Source of the DNA: Aquirufa sp038041145
GTDB taxonomy: Bacteria; Bacteroidota; Bacteroidia; Cytophagales; Spirosomataceae
Reading direction: 5' to 3'
DNA length: 64,000 nucleotides
NCBI GenBank assembly: GCA_964358165.1
Contig: CAYHOB010000006.1
Location: forward strand, 1-64,000
In this document: positions 1 to 8,874 of the stretch, piece by piece
Layout: every line of letters starts with the position of its first letter
Position numbering within the stretch: position 1 is the stretch's first letter
Notes under the pieces: model-generated
Database searches by the model: none
Seen by the model: only the letters and a program-made list of their open reading frames with translations
Told to the model about the DNA's origin: nothing
Position numbers and translations under genes: made by a program

Positions 1-143
1 GCGGCAAGTGGTAATCGGTAAGAGGTAAGAGGTAAGAGGTAAGAGGTAAGAGGTAAGAGTTAAGAGGTAAGAGGTAAGAGGTAAGATGTAAGATGTAAAG
101 GCATTATAATAAATTCTTAACTCTTAACTCTTAGTTCTTAATT
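1..143. repeat. Heptameric repeat array with an inverted arm
   Basis: About ten tandem copies of a 7-base unit close to GGTAAGA run from position 17 to about 98, degenerating to GTAAGAT at the right edge. At about 115-143 the same unit appears in reverse orientation (CTTAACT type), so the two halves could pair. The array lies beyond the terminator of the minus-strand DAHP synthase gene. The same unit recurs in several other gaps of this window. The array may continue to the left of the window. Confidence 0.85.
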
Positions 144-153
144 CAAATAAAAA

Positions 154-183
154 AAAGACCCCAAGATTGCTCCCAGGGTCTTT
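154..183 (-). terminator. Rho-independent terminator of the DAHP synthase gene
   Basis: AAAGACCC (154-161) pairs perfectly with GGGTCTTT (176-183) around a 14-base loop. On the minus strand the stem is followed by a T-run (plus-strand A-run 144-153). It lies about 20 bases past the stop codon of the minus-strand gene. Confidence 0.85.
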
Positions 184-203
184 AAAGATAATTCAAAATT
201 AAA

Positions 204-1298
204 TTAAGCCGTAGCTGAATTCATTACTTCGGTTTGTTTACGGATTGATTCCAAGTGAACCAATTTAAACATTTCTTCTACAAATTCAGGATACAAACCT
301 AAACCTTTTGCTTGGTTTGCACGATCATTGTGCAATTGCTTCCAACGATCCAATTGCAATACAGCAACATTGTTGTCACGCTTGTATTCGCCTAATTTCT
401 CAACGACCGACATACGTGCTGCTAATACTTCCATCAATTCACGATCGATATTGTCAATCTTCTCGCGAAGACTCGCCAATTCGTCAGAGAAATCTGATCC
501 ATAGTTTGCATTACGAACTTCTAACTCACGCAACATTTCACCTAATTTCTCAGGAGTAACTTGCTGAGAAGCATCCGACCATGCCGCATCTGGGTCACGA
601 TGTGTCTCAATGATCATTCCATCATAGTTCAAATCTAAAATACGCTGAGACAATTCCATCAACAAAGCACGCTTTCCAGCCATATGTGATGGGTCACCGA
701 TAATTGGCATTTGAGGGAATAAACGCTTCAACTCAACCGCCATTGCCCACATGGGTGAGTTACGGTATTTCGTTTCTTGCGCATTTGAGAATCCACGGTG
801 AATCGCTCCTAATTTCTTGATACCAGCACCTTGTAAACGCTCGAATGCACCAACCCATAAAGCCAAATCAGGATTAACTGGGTTTTTAACTAATACAGGC
901 ACATCAACACCTTTCAATGCATCAGCTAAATCTTGTACGTTAAATGGATTAACTGTCGTACGAGCACCGATCCATAAAACATCAACCCCATATTTCAAAG
1001 CCAATTCAATGTGCTCAGGTGTAGCAACTTCAATTGCCAAAGGCAATCCTGTTTCTTTCTTAGCTTCTACCAACCACTTCAAAGCTGGCTCACCCATACC
1101 TTCAAAGCTACCTGGGCGTGTACGAGGTTTCCAAACTCCAGCACGCATAATGTGTGCATAACCTTCCGCCTTAATACGACGGGCAGTTTCTAATACTTGC
1201 TCCTCAGTTTCAGCTGAACATGGACCCGCAATAATCAACGGCTTTCCACCAGTCTGAATCCACTCTTGCATAGGTACAATGTCTAAATTGGCATTCAT
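204..1298 (-). CDS. Bifunctional DAHP synthase / chorismate mutase
   Basis: It makes 3-deoxy-D-arabino-heptulosonate 7-phosphate from PEP and erythrose 4-phosphate, the first shikimate-pathway step, and also converts chorismate to prephenate. The 364-residue protein has a DAHP synthase barrel of the KDSA-like type at about residues 15-265 (IAGPCSAE near residue 24, AGVWKPRTRPGSF near 53, GDPSHMAGKR near 200). A helical AroQ-type chorismate mutase domain follows at about 272-355 (LREKIDNIDRELMEVLAARM). This synthase-first, mutase-last order is usual for Bacteroidota; Bacillus has the reverse. The mutase domain probably also gives feedback control by prephenate, which is known for related fusions and is inferred here. 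It is monocistronic and ends in a clear terminator. Confidence 0.93.
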   Translation of the reverse strand: MNANLDIVPMQEWIQTGGKPLIIAGPCSAETEEQVLETARRIKAEGYAHIMRAGVWKPRTRPGSFEGMGEPALKWLVEAKKETGLPLAIEVATPEHIELALKYGVDVLWIGARTTVNPFNVQDLADALKGVDVPVLVKNPVNPDLALWVGAFERLQGAGIKKLGAIHRGFSNAQETKYRNSPMWAMAVELKRLFPQMPIIGDPSHMAGKRALLMELSQRILDLNYDGMIIETHRDPDAAWSDASQQVTPEKLGEMLRELEVRNANYGSDFSDELASLREKIDNIDRELMEVLAARMSVVEKLGEYKRDNNVAVLQLDRWKQLHNDRANQAKGLGLYPEFVEEMFKLVHLESIRKQTEVMNSATA

Positions 1299-1384
1299 AA
1301 TTTTTGGATTTACAAGGCTAACGCCCCAAACGTTTTGTTTATTTTATTTTATACTTCACCGATTCAACGGATTATTAATTCTCT

Positions 1385-1392
1385 TATATTTG
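1385..1392 (+). promoter_or_regulatory. Possible -7 box for the proline dehydrogenase gene
   Basis: TATATTTG matches the Bacteroidota -7 consensus TAnnTTTG and lies 18 bases before the ATG at 1411. I see no convincing -33 TTG at the usual spacing, so this is a partial match. Confidence 0.45.
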
Positions 1393-1410
1393 CAAGCTAT
1401 TTCACAATCC

Positions 1411-2607
1411 ATGAACAAACCCATCAACACAACCATTCCGCAACTATCGTTCGAAGATACACAAATCGCCTTCGCATCTAAGTCCAACTTTAAACTCAAA
1501 AAGGCTTTTTGGATATTCGCCTTAATGAACCAAAATTGGCTTGTAAAGTTAGGGACTTTTTTTATCAAATTGTTCCTTTTCCTTCATTTTCCCATCAAAA
1601 AACTAATAAAATCTACGATTTTTGAGCAATTCTGTGGGGGAGAAACCATACAAGAATGCAAACAGACGATTGAGCAGCTACAATTAGGTAAGATTGGAAC
1701 CATCCTAGACTATTCAGTTGAGGGTGAAGAAAATGAAAAATCCTTCCAAACAACCAAGCACGAAATCTTAAAAACGATTCAAAAAGCCCATGAGAATCAA
1801 TCGATTCCATTTGCTGTTTTTAAAATGACTGGCATTTTTCAGGCCGAATTATTAGAAGAATTTCAAACGGAATCAGGATTATCCGAGGAGAACGAAGGGG
1901 CATTTCAACACAGTAAGGATATACTTCTGGAAATCTGCCAATTAGCACACGAATTAAACGTGCGTCTCTTTATCGATGCAGAAGAAAGCTGGATTCAAGG
2001 CACCATTGATACCTTGACCTATGAAATGATGGCCCGTTTCAACCAAAAAGAAGCCATCATATTCAATACATTTCAGATGTATCGCATGGACATGTTGGAC
2101 AATTTGAAGCAAGCAATCGCTGTTGCAAAAGAGCAGCATTATTTCCTAGGAGTCAAATTAGTTCGTGGAGCATATTTGGAAAAAGAACGACAACGGGCGC
2201 ATGAAGAGGAATATTCGGAACCGTTACATAAAATAAAATCCGATACAGATAGGGACTTCAATGAAGGGATGTTGGCTTGTCTTGCTGCTATTGAATGTGT
2301 AAATTTTTGCATTGGAACGCACAACGAATACAGTTGCCGGTTACTTACGGAAGAAATGGCTAAACAGCAAATTCCGCACAATCACCACAACATTTACTTT
2401 GCTCAATTATTGGGCATGTCGGATAACATCAGTTATAACCTTGCAGCTGCGGGATATAATGTAGCAAAATATGTTCCTTATGGTCCTGTGGAATCTGTGA
2501 TGCCCTATTTATTCCGTCGGGCAGAGGAAAACAGCTCAATAGCTGGGCAAACATCTCGGGAATACACTTTATTACTTAACGAAGTTAAACGCAGAAAAAA
2601 CGCCTAA
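1411..2607 (+). CDS. Proline dehydrogenase (PRODH domain only)
   Basis: FAD enzyme that oxidises proline to pyrroline-5-carboxylate. The protein has 398 residues. An N-terminal helical part is followed by the PRODH barrel, with VRLFIDAEESWIQ, LGVKLVRGAYLEKER, FCIGTHNEYS and a C-terminal YVPYGPVESVMPYLFRRAEEN. The last segment carries the conserved Arg-Arg of the substrate site. No P5C dehydrogenase domain is present, so it is a monofunctional enzyme that needs a separate partner. I chose the ATG at 1411 because the longer open frame from 1279 would overlap the divergent gene and has no family similarity. The stop codon overlaps the lspA start by one base, so the two are probably co-transcribed. 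Confidence 0.9.
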   Translation: MNKPINTTIPQLSFEDTQIAFASKSNFKLKKAFWIFALMNQNWLVKLGTFFIKLFLFLHFPIKKLIKSTIFEQFCGGETIQECKQTIEQLQLGKIGTILDYSVEGEENEKSFQTTKHEILKTIQKAHENQSIPFAVFKMTGIFQAELLEEFQTESGLSEENEGAFQHSKDILLEICQLAHELNVRLFIDAEESWIQGTIDTLTYEMMARFNQKEAIIFNTFQMYRMDMLDNLKQAIAVAKEQHYFLGVKLVRGAYLEKERQRAHEEEYSEPLHKIKSDTDRDFNEGMLACLAAIECVNFCIGTHNEYSCRLLTEEMAKQQIPHNHHNIYFAQLLGMSDNISYNLAAAGYNVAKYVPYGPVESVMPYLFRRAEENSSIAGQTSREYTLLLNEVKRRKNA

Positions 2608-3191
2608 TGAAATCCAATTATCGCTATTTCCTACTTAGTTTATTGATCATTCTATTGGACCAAGGAATTAAGTTGGCCGTACATAATTTTATGGACCCAG
2701 GCTATTATGGGCAAATCGAACTCATTAATCCCTATGTCAAATTACATTATACCCTTAATCCTGGAATGGCCTTTGGCATTCAATTAGGGTCGGATTATGG
2801 CAAATTAATTCTGACGAGTTTCCGTATTTTGGCTATGTTTGGCATTGGATACTTCTTATATAAATTAACGGTTAATAAATCGAAACGCTTATTATTAGTT
2901 TGTACGTCTCTCATTCTAGGTGGAGCCATCGGGAATTTAATTGATTCTGTTTTCTATGGGGTCTTTTTAAATAATGCCCCACAAGGAGCCCCGATGCAAT
3001 GGTTTCATGGCCAAGTCATCGACATGTTTTTCTTTGACTTTTGGGAGGGAATTTTACCCACTTGGATTCCGTTTTGGGGGGGCACCTATTATTCTACACC
3101 CATTTTTAATTTCGCGGATGCCGCTATTTTTTGCGGTGTTGTGACGATATTGTTCTTTCAGAATTATCTATTCAAGCAGGAAAACGAATAA
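2607..3191 (+). CDS. lspA: Lipoprotein signal peptidase (signal peptidase II)
   Basis: Inner-membrane aspartyl protease that removes the signal peptide of prolipoproteins after lipidation. It has 194 residues and four predicted membrane segments (about 7-22, 70-88, 95-113, 170-188). The two catalytic aspartates are in NLIDSVFYG (Asp113) and FNFADAAI (Asp171). Conserved LDQGIK near residue 17 and TLNPGMAFG near 49 also fit. Between the catalytic residues there is an extended region of about 35 residues rich in aromatics, longer than in E. coli; longer loops occur in Bacteroidota homologues. The start overlaps the upstream stop codon. Confidence 0.93.
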   Translation: MKSNYRYFLLSLLIILLDQGIKLAVHNFMDPGYYGQIELINPYVKLHYTLNPGMAFGIQLGSDYGKLILTSFRILAMFGIGYFLYKLTVNKSKRLLLVCTSLILGGAIGNLIDSVFYGVFLNNAPQGAPMQWFHGQVIDMFFFDFWEGILPTWIPFWGGTYYSTPIFNFADAAIFCGVVTILFFQNYLFKQENE

Positions 3192-3200
3192 TCGATACGC

Positions 3201-3926
3201 ATGGGGCCATATTACATCTTTTTTATACTAGCCCTTATAGCTGAAATCGTTGGAACCATCAGTGGTTTTGGATCTTCTATCCTATTTGTGCCACTCGCAT
3301 CATTGGTCCTTGACTTTAAAGTTGTACTTGGTATTACATCCGTATTTCATGTGTTTAGTAATCTTTCTAAGATCTACCTCTTCCGAACTGGAATAGACAA
3401 AATGATTGCCATCAAACTGGGCATACCAGCCATACTTTTCGTCACCATAGGAGCTTGGCTGACAAATTATATCCCACAACGTGAGATTGAAATGGGCATG
3501 AATATTATCCTCTTTATTTTAGCCATTTACTTGTTGACGGGTCATCACAAACGATTAAAAAAAACAACTAACAATTTATATTTGGGAGGAACCCTTTCGG
3601 GATTTCTGGCTGGATTAATTGGGACCGGTGGCGCTATACGTGGAATTACCTTGGCTGCGTTTAATCTCGAAAAAGATGCCTTTATTGCCACATCTGCATT
3701 GATTGACATGGGGGTGGATTTAAGTCGGGCAGGCGTTTACATCGCCAGTGGCTATTTCCAACTACAATACATCAAATTAATCCCTTTTTTAATTGTCATA
3801 TCCTTAATTGGTTCTTATGTGGGGAAAAGGATTCTACATTTCATACCAGAGAAGGCATTTCAATATATTGTTTTGGGGCTGATCTTGTTGACTTCTTTGC
3901 TTCAGGGCGTCAAGTATTTTTGGTAA
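3201..3926 (+). CDS. TSUP (TauE/SafE, DUF81) family membrane permease
   Basis: A putative exporter or permease of the sulfite/taurine exporter family. The 241 residues are mostly hydrophobic, with about seven to eight membrane spans and an internal two-fold pattern. Gly-rich GTISGFGSSILFVPLASL near the N-terminus is repeated as LSGFLAGLIGTGGAIRG at about residues 133-149; such repeats are typical of the family. Substrates vary between sulfur compounds and organic anions, so none is assigned. It follows lspA by 9 bases and closes the operon. A heptad-repeat array begins right at its stop codon. Confidence 0.8.
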   Translation: MGPYYIFFILALIAEIVGTISGFGSSILFVPLASLVLDFKVVLGITSVFHVFSNLSKIYLFRTGIDKMIAIKLGIPAILFVTIGAWLTNYIPQREIEMGMNIILFILAIYLLTGHHKRLKKTTNNLYLGGTLSGFLAGLIGTGGAIRGITLAAFNLEKDAFIATSALIDMGVDLSRAGVYIASGYFQLQYIKLIPFLIVISLIGSYVGKRILHFIPEKAFQYIVLGLILLTSLLQGVKYFW

Positions 3927-4160
3927 GAAGGAGATAAGAGGTAAGAGGTAAGAGGTAAGAGGTAAAGTCATTTCCTGACGACTAGCGACTAGCGACTAGT
4001 TAAGAGGTTAGAGGTAAAGTCATTTCCTGACGACTCGTGACTGACGACTGACAACTAGTGACTGACGACTATCGACTAGTTAAGAGGTTAGAGGTAAAGT
4101 CATTTCCTGACGACTAGTGACTGACGACTAGTGACCGACGACTGACGACTAGCGACTGAC
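3924..4160. repeat. Composite heptameric repeat array after the TSUP gene
   Basis: The array starts at the TAA stop of the upstream gene. It alternates units of TAAGAGG with units of GACTAGY/GACTGAC. A linker close to TAAAGTCATTTCCTGAC occurs three times (about 3962, 4015 and 4094), so a composite block of roughly 50-80 bases is itself tandemly repeated. It fills the whole gap up to the ompH terminator, and no gene is visible in it. Confidence 0.85.
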
Positions 4161-4190
4161 AAAAAAAAGCCCTGAATTTCTTCAGGGCTC
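4161..4190 (-). terminator. Rho-independent terminator of the bamA-ompH operon
   Basis: AGCCCTGAA (4168-4176) pairs perfectly with TTCAGGGCT (4181-4189) around a 4-base loop. An A-run at 4161-4168 gives the U-tract on the minus strand. It lies 22 bases past the stop codon of the last ompH gene. Confidence 0.88.
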
Positions 4191-4211
4191 ATTCAATCTA
4201 TTTCGCTTTGC

Positions 4212-4790
4212 TTATTTCTTCGCTGGAGCAGCAGGTGCTGCAGCAGCCGCAGCTGGCTTAGGTGTAATGCCCATTTTCTTCAATACCAAATCAGACATGT
4301 TTGCATCTGCTGGGTAGTGTAACAAAATTGGTGCTGTTCCCATACCTGCATCGTAGTTGAATACATAAGTATATGCATTTTCAGCAGCAACTGCATGCAT
4401 GTTTTCTTCCACTTTCTTCAACAAAGGTTGCAACAATTGTGCTTGCTTCTTCTGCAAAGATGATTGAGAATTTTGTTGGAATTCCTGAATGGAAGTTTGC
4501 AAGTTTTGTAATTCTTTTTCTTTGTCTTGCTTGATGATATCTGCTGTTTTTGGGTCAGCGTTCAATTTCTCAAATACAGCTAATTTATCTTGAAAATCCT
4601 TCACTTTTCCTTGATAAAGGGTTTCATATTGCTTTTGCGTATTCTTCAAATCTTCTTCCACTTGCTTAGCTTCTGGCATTTGGCTTAAGATATAATCAGC
4701 ATTAATAAATCCAATTTTAACTTGTGCTTTCGCTGGTAAAATAGCCATTCCGAACACAAGGCTCATAGCTAAGAATAGTTTGTTTTTCAT
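4212..4790 (-). CDS. OmpH/Skp-family periplasmic chaperone, second copy
   Basis: A periplasmic holdase for outer-membrane proteins in transit to the BAM complex. The 192 residues have a signal peptide (about 1-22, ending AKA), a conserved VKIGFINADYILSQMPE start, and a long helical coiled-coil region (about 40-125) that forms the family's tentacles. The C-terminus ends in a low-complexity Ala/Pro/Lys tail. It lies 38 bases after the first ompH gene, so this is a tandem paralogous pair as in many Bacteroidota. The two probably form homo- or hetero-trimers, which is an inference. Confidence 0.88.
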   Translation of the reverse strand: MKNKLFLAMSLVFGMAILPAKAQVKIGFINADYILSQMPEAKQVEEDLKNTQKQYETLYQGKVKDFQDKLAVFEKLNADPKTADIIKQDKEKELQNLQTSIQEFQQNSQSSLQKKQAQLLQPLLKKVEENMHAVAAENAYTYVFNYDAGMGTAPILLHYPADANMSDLVLKKMGITPKPAAAAAAPAAPAKK

Positions 4791-4828
4791 AAAAAATTAA
4801 TCTAGTTGTTTTTGTTTGGTAATCTTTA

Positions 4829-5368
4829 TTATTTTTTCATGTTAGGATCTAACTCCAACCCTAACTCTTCTAATACATAATCCGAATAATCATGGATGGG
4901 ATTCGTATAAATCAAAGCCAAGCCATCATTCGCCTTATCAAATACAAAGTCTAGTCGCTTTTGTCGTACGACACGCTCCAAGGCCTTGGATATCTCATCC
5001 AAAATTGGCTTCATGGCATTTTGCTTTGCCTTAAACATTTCCCCTTCGCCCCCAAAGACCTTCTCTTGAAATGCCTTTGCTTCTTGATCCTTTACTTGGA
5101 TTGCTGCCAAACGCTGTTGGCGCAATTCATCGGTCAACAATAATTCTTCCAAATGATACTCTTTTTCCATTTGGGCAAGAGCTGCTTGCTTATCAGCAAC
5201 CTCTTTCAACCAAGCATTCGTTTTTTCATTTAAGGCCGTTTGAACCTTTTGAAATTCGGGCATTTTGGCTGTAATATATTCCGTATCAATGTAGCCAAAC
5301 TTTTGCGCATAGGTAACTTGACCCATGAACATAATTCCCAAAATTAAGAAAAAAAATGACTTTTTCAT
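4829..5368 (-). CDS. OmpH/Skp-family periplasmic chaperone, first copy
   Basis: The 179 residues have a signal peptide (about 1-21), then FGYIDTEYITAKMPEFQ, which matches the start of the second copy. A charged helical region follows, and a C-terminal half ends in YSDYVLEELGLELDPN. The role is chaperoning of unfolded outer-membrane proteins. It starts 13 bases after the bamA stop codon, which fits co-expression with the BAM insertase. The low identity to the neighbouring copy suggests an old duplication. Confidence 0.88.
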   Translation of the reverse strand: MKKSFFFLILGIMFMGQVTYAQKFGYIDTEYITAKMPEFQKVQTALNEKTNAWLKEVADKQAALAQMEKEYHLEELLLTDELRQQRLAAIQVKDQEAKAFQEKVFGGEGEMFKAKQNAMKPILDEISKALERVVRQKRLDFVFDKANDGLALIYTNPIHDYSDYVLEELGLELDPNMKK

Positions 5369-5381
5369 TGATAATTAACAT

Positions 5382-8042
5382 CTAGCGAATTTGTTGCCCG
5401 ATCGAGAAGGTAAAGGCTTGTCGGCCAAAATCCGAATCACCCGGACGAGGCTTATCCATCGCAAATCCATAATCGATACCAATCATACCAAAAGCAGGCA
5501 TGAAAATACGTGCCCCAAATCCAGCTGATTTATATAAGTTAAATGGATTATAATCACTCATCGAAGCAAAGTTATTTCCCCCCTCAGCAAATCCTAATAC
5601 AAAGATCGTCGCTGATGGATTCAAGGAAACGGGATAGCGCGCCTCCATCACAAATTTATTATAGGCTACTCCTCCATTACCATAAGAGCCCGATGGCCCA
5701 ATGACACGATCCTTATAACCACGCAAACCTACAATATCCCGATTAAATGAGAAGCCTTGAACCATTCCAGAGCCTCCTAAGTCGAAACGCTCAAATCGGG
5801 TGGTAGGCGCTCCCCCATAGGACCCTAAGAATCCAAGATGTGCGCGGGTATGTAAGACTAATTTACCTAATAATGGTGTAAACCAACTCGCATCAAACAT
5901 CCATTTATGATATTCGATTAAGTTACCATCTTTATTCCCGCCCATTAATGAATAGGGAGGTGTCAATGATGCATTCAAAGAGAAACTTGAGCCCATACGT
6001 GGGAAGGTAGGGTTATCAATACTATTTCTTGAGAAATTCGTCATCAAGGTAATCGATGTCGATTTTCCTTGTGGATATGCCCATGTATAATAGCGATCTA
6101 CATCATATTGTGAAAATGACAAGGAATTACTCAATGAGAAATAATCATCAGGCCATTTAAGTCGTTTACCCAAACTGAATGATATTGAATTCACATTGAA
6201 GTGAGCATCCAACAAAGAATCCGGAACAGAATATGCACTCGATCCATATCCTCCATATCCTCCGTAGCCACCGTAACCACCGTACCCCCCATAGCCACTT
6301 CCGTAACTACTACCATAACCACTACCATAACCACCACCGTAACCCGTTGTCCTAAATTGATATGGATACGATACGCTTCGGTTCAAGGAAATTGAGAATG
6401 AATTGGGCTTTTTACCCCCTAACCACGGTTCTGTAAATGTTAAGCTATAATTTTGATATGCAGCACCGTTGGCTTGAAACCGAATCGACAATTTTTGACC
6501 ATCTCCAGCCGGCAAGGGACGCCATGCATTCCAATTAGTCAAGTTTTTGGCAGAGAAATTGTTGAACACAACCCCTAAGGTTCCTACAAAACCAATGTAA
6601 CCACCCCAACCACCTGATAACTCAATCTGATCGGATGGCTTTTCTTCTACATTGTATTCGATGTCCACAGTTCCGTCAGGTCGTGGCTGCGGATTTGGCG
6701 TAATTTTTTCTGGGTTAAAATAACCGATGGTCGATAATTCACGAACGGTACGGATAATCGCCGACTTATTGAATTTCTGTCCTGGCAAAGTACGAATCTC
6801 CCGCATAACGACGTGGTCAGAAGTCTTCGTATTCCCATTTAAGATAACCTTGTTGATGGTCGCTTGCTTTCCTTCGCTAATACGAATCGTTAAATCAATA
6901 GAATCTCCTTCGATGGCCGACTCGACTGGCTCAGCATTATAATACAAATAGCCATTATCCATGTACACGGAACTTAAATCATCCCCAGGATTTCCTTGCA
7001 TTTTCTTATCTAACTCCTCGGTATTATAAACGTCTCCTTTTTTGACACCTAAAACCATGTGCAAAACTGAATCAGGGTAAATATAATTCCCTTCAAAATT
7101 GATATTCCGGTAGTAATATTTTTTTCCTTGAACGAGATTAATATACAAATCCACCGCTTTTTGGTCCACTTTACCGATCGAATCTGATTTGATTTGAAAG
7201 TCGCGGAAGCCTAATTTATTCATGGCCTCTAGCAACTTCGTCTTATCCTCATCCCATTTTTTTGGCACGAATTTTGATGGCTTGAATATCCGACCAAAAC
7301 GCACTTGTTTGGTGTTTTTTATTTTACGTAAAATTAACCCACGCGATTTTTCATCAATCCCATTCAGGACAATTTTATGGACTTTTACTTTTTCCCCCTT
7401 CTCAATATTCACCACTAAGGTTGCATTATTACCGCGCAACGTATCCACCTTTATAGTTGATTTAGTCTTCACGTTTAAGCGGCCTTTTTCTTGATAATAT
7501 TTACGAATCGCTAATTCTAAGTTTTTCTTTAGCGTTTCTGTAATGATTTTGCCCTTATATGTTTTGACCTTTTCGCTGATGCTCTCTTGCTCACCTTTAC
7601 GAATTCCTACATATTTAATCGCATATAAGCGCGGGCGCTCTTTCAATGCAATTTGTAACCAAATTTTATCTCCCTCCACTTTTGAGGCATAAATCTCAAC
7701 CTCTTCAAGTATCCCTTGATCCATAATTTTACGAATCGCAGTAGCCACGGCATCGCCAGGAACTTTAATCTTATCCCCTTTTTGCAAACCAGAAATGTTA
7801 ATCATGGAGGCTCCATCATAAAACTGCGAACCCGTTACTTCGATTTCTGCAATCTCAAATTCTTTGGGATCAGCCCATGAAAAAGCAGTTGTTGATGCAA
7901 TCGGTGAAGCAAATCGGCGCCCGCCTAAAACTTGCGCTTGTGCCGTTTGTGTGATGAAAAGAACCAAGCCTACTACTCCTAGCTTCCAAAAACAATACCC
8001 CTTTGATTCTTTACGAAAATTCATGCAAATGTCTTTTTTCAT
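5382..8042 (-). CDS. bamA: Outer-membrane protein assembly factor BamA
   Basis: Central insertase of the BAM complex, an Omp85 protein of the outer membrane. It has 886 residues: a signal peptide ending about residue 36, several POTRA domains (about 45-470; one starts EIAEIEVTGSQFYDG), then a 16-strand barrel. The barrel begins near SGGWGGYIGFVGTLG and includes the lid-lock type motif VQGFSFNRDIVGLRGY. The C-terminus ends FTFSIGQQIR; the last residue is not aromatic. Odd feature: residues about 566-602 are an almost pure Gly/Tyr/Ser run inserted in a barrel loop. It lies 9 bases after uppS and 13 before ompH. Confidence 0.95.
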   Translation of the reverse strand: MKKDICMNFRKESKGYCFWKLGVVGLVLFITQTAQAQVLGGRRFASPIASTTAFSWADPKEFEIAEIEVTGSQFYDGASMINISGLQKGDKIKVPGDAVATAIRKIMDQGILEEVEIYASKVEGDKIWLQIALKERPRLYAIKYVGIRKGEQESISEKVKTYKGKIITETLKKNLELAIRKYYQEKGRLNVKTKSTIKVDTLRGNNATLVVNIEKGEKVKVHKIVLNGIDEKSRGLILRKIKNTKQVRFGRIFKPSKFVPKKWDEDKTKLLEAMNKLGFRDFQIKSDSIGKVDQKAVDLYINLVQGKKYYYRNINFEGNYIYPDSVLHMVLGVKKGDVYNTEELDKKMQGNPGDDLSSVYMDNGYLYYNAEPVESAIEGDSIDLTIRISEGKQATINKVILNGNTKTSDHVVMREIRTLPGQKFNKSAIIRTVRELSTIGYFNPEKITPNPQPRPDGTVDIEYNVEEKPSDQIELSGGWGGYIGFVGTLGVVFNNFSAKNLTNWNAWRPLPAGDGQKLSIRFQANGAAYQNYSLTFTEPWLGGKKPNSFSISLNRSVSYPYQFRTTGYGGGYGSGYGSSYGSGYGGYGGYGGYGGYGGYGSSAYSVPDSLLDAHFNVNSISFSLGKRLKWPDDYFSLSNSLSFSQYDVDRYYTWAYPQGKSTSITLMTNFSRNSIDNPTFPRMGSSFSLNASLTPPYSLMGGNKDGNLIEYHKWMFDASWFTPLLGKLVLHTRAHLGFLGSYGGAPTTRFERFDLGGSGMVQGFSFNRDIVGLRGYKDRVIGPSGSYGNGGVAYNKFVMEARYPVSLNPSATIFVLGFAEGGNNFASMSDYNPFNLYKSAGFGARIFMPAFGMIGIDYGFAMDKPRPGDSDFGRQAFTFSIGQQIR
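6238..6350. repeat. In-frame Gly-Tyr coding repeat inside bamA
   Basis: A run of triplet-pair and nonamer repeats encodes Gly-Gly-Tyr and Gly-Ser-Gly-Tyr units at about residues 566-602 of BamA. Codon use varies between units, so it is not a recent slippage product, but unit number could still vary between strains. Confidence 0.8.
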
Positions 8043-8051
8043 TATTAGGGC

Positions 8052-8813
8052 CTAGCCCTCACGTTTAACTTGTTCACTCGTTTTCCCAAACCGACGCTCA
8101 CGCATCTGAAAATCAACGATTGCTTGATGCAAATTGACTTTTCTGAAATCTGGCCAATACAAATCTTCAAAAATATACAACTCAGCATAGGCCAACTGCC
8201 ATAGCATAAAATTACTAATTCGATGATCTCCGCCCGTACGAATCATCAAATCCGGATCCGGCATTCCTGCGGTAGAAAGATGATCATTAATCAATTGGGC
8301 ATTCACATCAGCTTGTTCTATTTCACCAGCAGATATTTTAAGCGCTATTTGCTGGGTCGCTTGCGTCAAATCCCACTTTCCGGAATATGACAGTGCCAAA
8401 ACGAGCGTTAAGCCCTTATTATTAGCTGTTTGATCCATAGCGGATCTCAACTCTTTCTGTGAACTTTTTGGCATGGATTCCAAATCACCAATCGCCTGTA
8501 GGCGTATCTGATTCTTCATCATGCCAGGCAATTCATCATGAATGGCACTAACCAACAAACTCATTAAAGCCTTTACTTCAGCCGCTGGGCGATTCCAGTT
8601 CTCTGTTGAAAATGCATATAATGTCAAATATTTGACTCCCAATTCTCCGCAACCCTCAATGGTCTCTCGCACAGCCGCAATGGCATGCCGATGACCAAAT
8701 ATACGGTCTTTAAAGCCCTGCTGTTTTGCCCATCGACCATTACCATCCATGATAACGGCAATGTGCGCCGGCAGATTGTTTACATCAATAGAATCTTTTA
8801 CGGTTTGACTCAC
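8052..8813 (-). CDS. uppS: Isoprenyl transferase (undecaprenyl diphosphate synthase)
   Basis: Cis-prenyltransferase that adds isopentenyl units to farnesyl diphosphate to make the C55 carrier lipid for peptidoglycan and O-antigen. The motif HIAVIMDGNGRWAK holds the catalytic Asp (residue 23 from my start). SYSGKWDLTQA, the IRTGGDHRISNFMLWQLAYAEL block and the final DFQMRERRFG are family signatures. The frame is open upstream to a TTG at 8843, but that codon sits inside a clear promoter -7 box. I therefore prefer the GTG at 8813, which gives 253 residues, the family's normal length. It is the first gene of the uppS-bamA-ompH-ompH unit. Confidence 0.92.
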   Translation of the reverse strand: MSQTVKDSIDVNNLPAHIAVIMDGNGRWAKQQGFKDRIFGHRHAIAAVRETIEGCGELGVKYLTLYAFSTENWNRPAAEVKALMSLLVSAIHDELPGMMKNQIRLQAIGDLESMPKSSQKELRSAMDQTANNKGLTLVLALSYSGKWDLTQATQQIALKISAGEIEQADVNAQLINDHLSTAGMPDPDLMIRTGGDHRISNFMLWQLAYAELYIFEDLYWPDFRKVNLHQAIVDFQMRERRFGKTSEQVKREG

Positions 8814-8840
8814 AACTATATAAATACAACATACAAGAGG

Positions 8841-8872
8841 CAAAGATAACTAATCCCTACCCTTATTCAAAA
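8841..8872 (-). promoter_or_regulatory. Bacteroidota-type promoter for uppS-bamA-ompH
   Basis: On the minus strand TTTTG (8868-8872) and TATCTTTG (8841-8848) are separated by 19 bases. This matches the Bacteroidota -33 TTTG and -7 TAnnTTTG pattern. Transcription would begin near 8834, leaving a leader of about 20 bases to the GTG at 8813. The -33 box overlaps the coordinates of the stop of the upstream barrel gene. Confidence 0.72.
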
Positions 8873-8874
8873 CA

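Noticed and set aside
817..1161. Plus-strand open frame opposite the DAHP synthase gene
   Set aside because: The protein has no domain-like composition and mirrors the conserved coding strand.
1279..1410. Longer start for proline dehydrogenase
   Set aside because: The 44 extra residues have no family similarity, overlap the divergent gene's start and lie before the likely -7 box.
3924..4160. CRISPR-like array because of regular repeats
   Set aside because: The units are 7 bases long, without unique spacers of constant length, and no cas genes are near. It is a tandem repeat, not a CRISPR.
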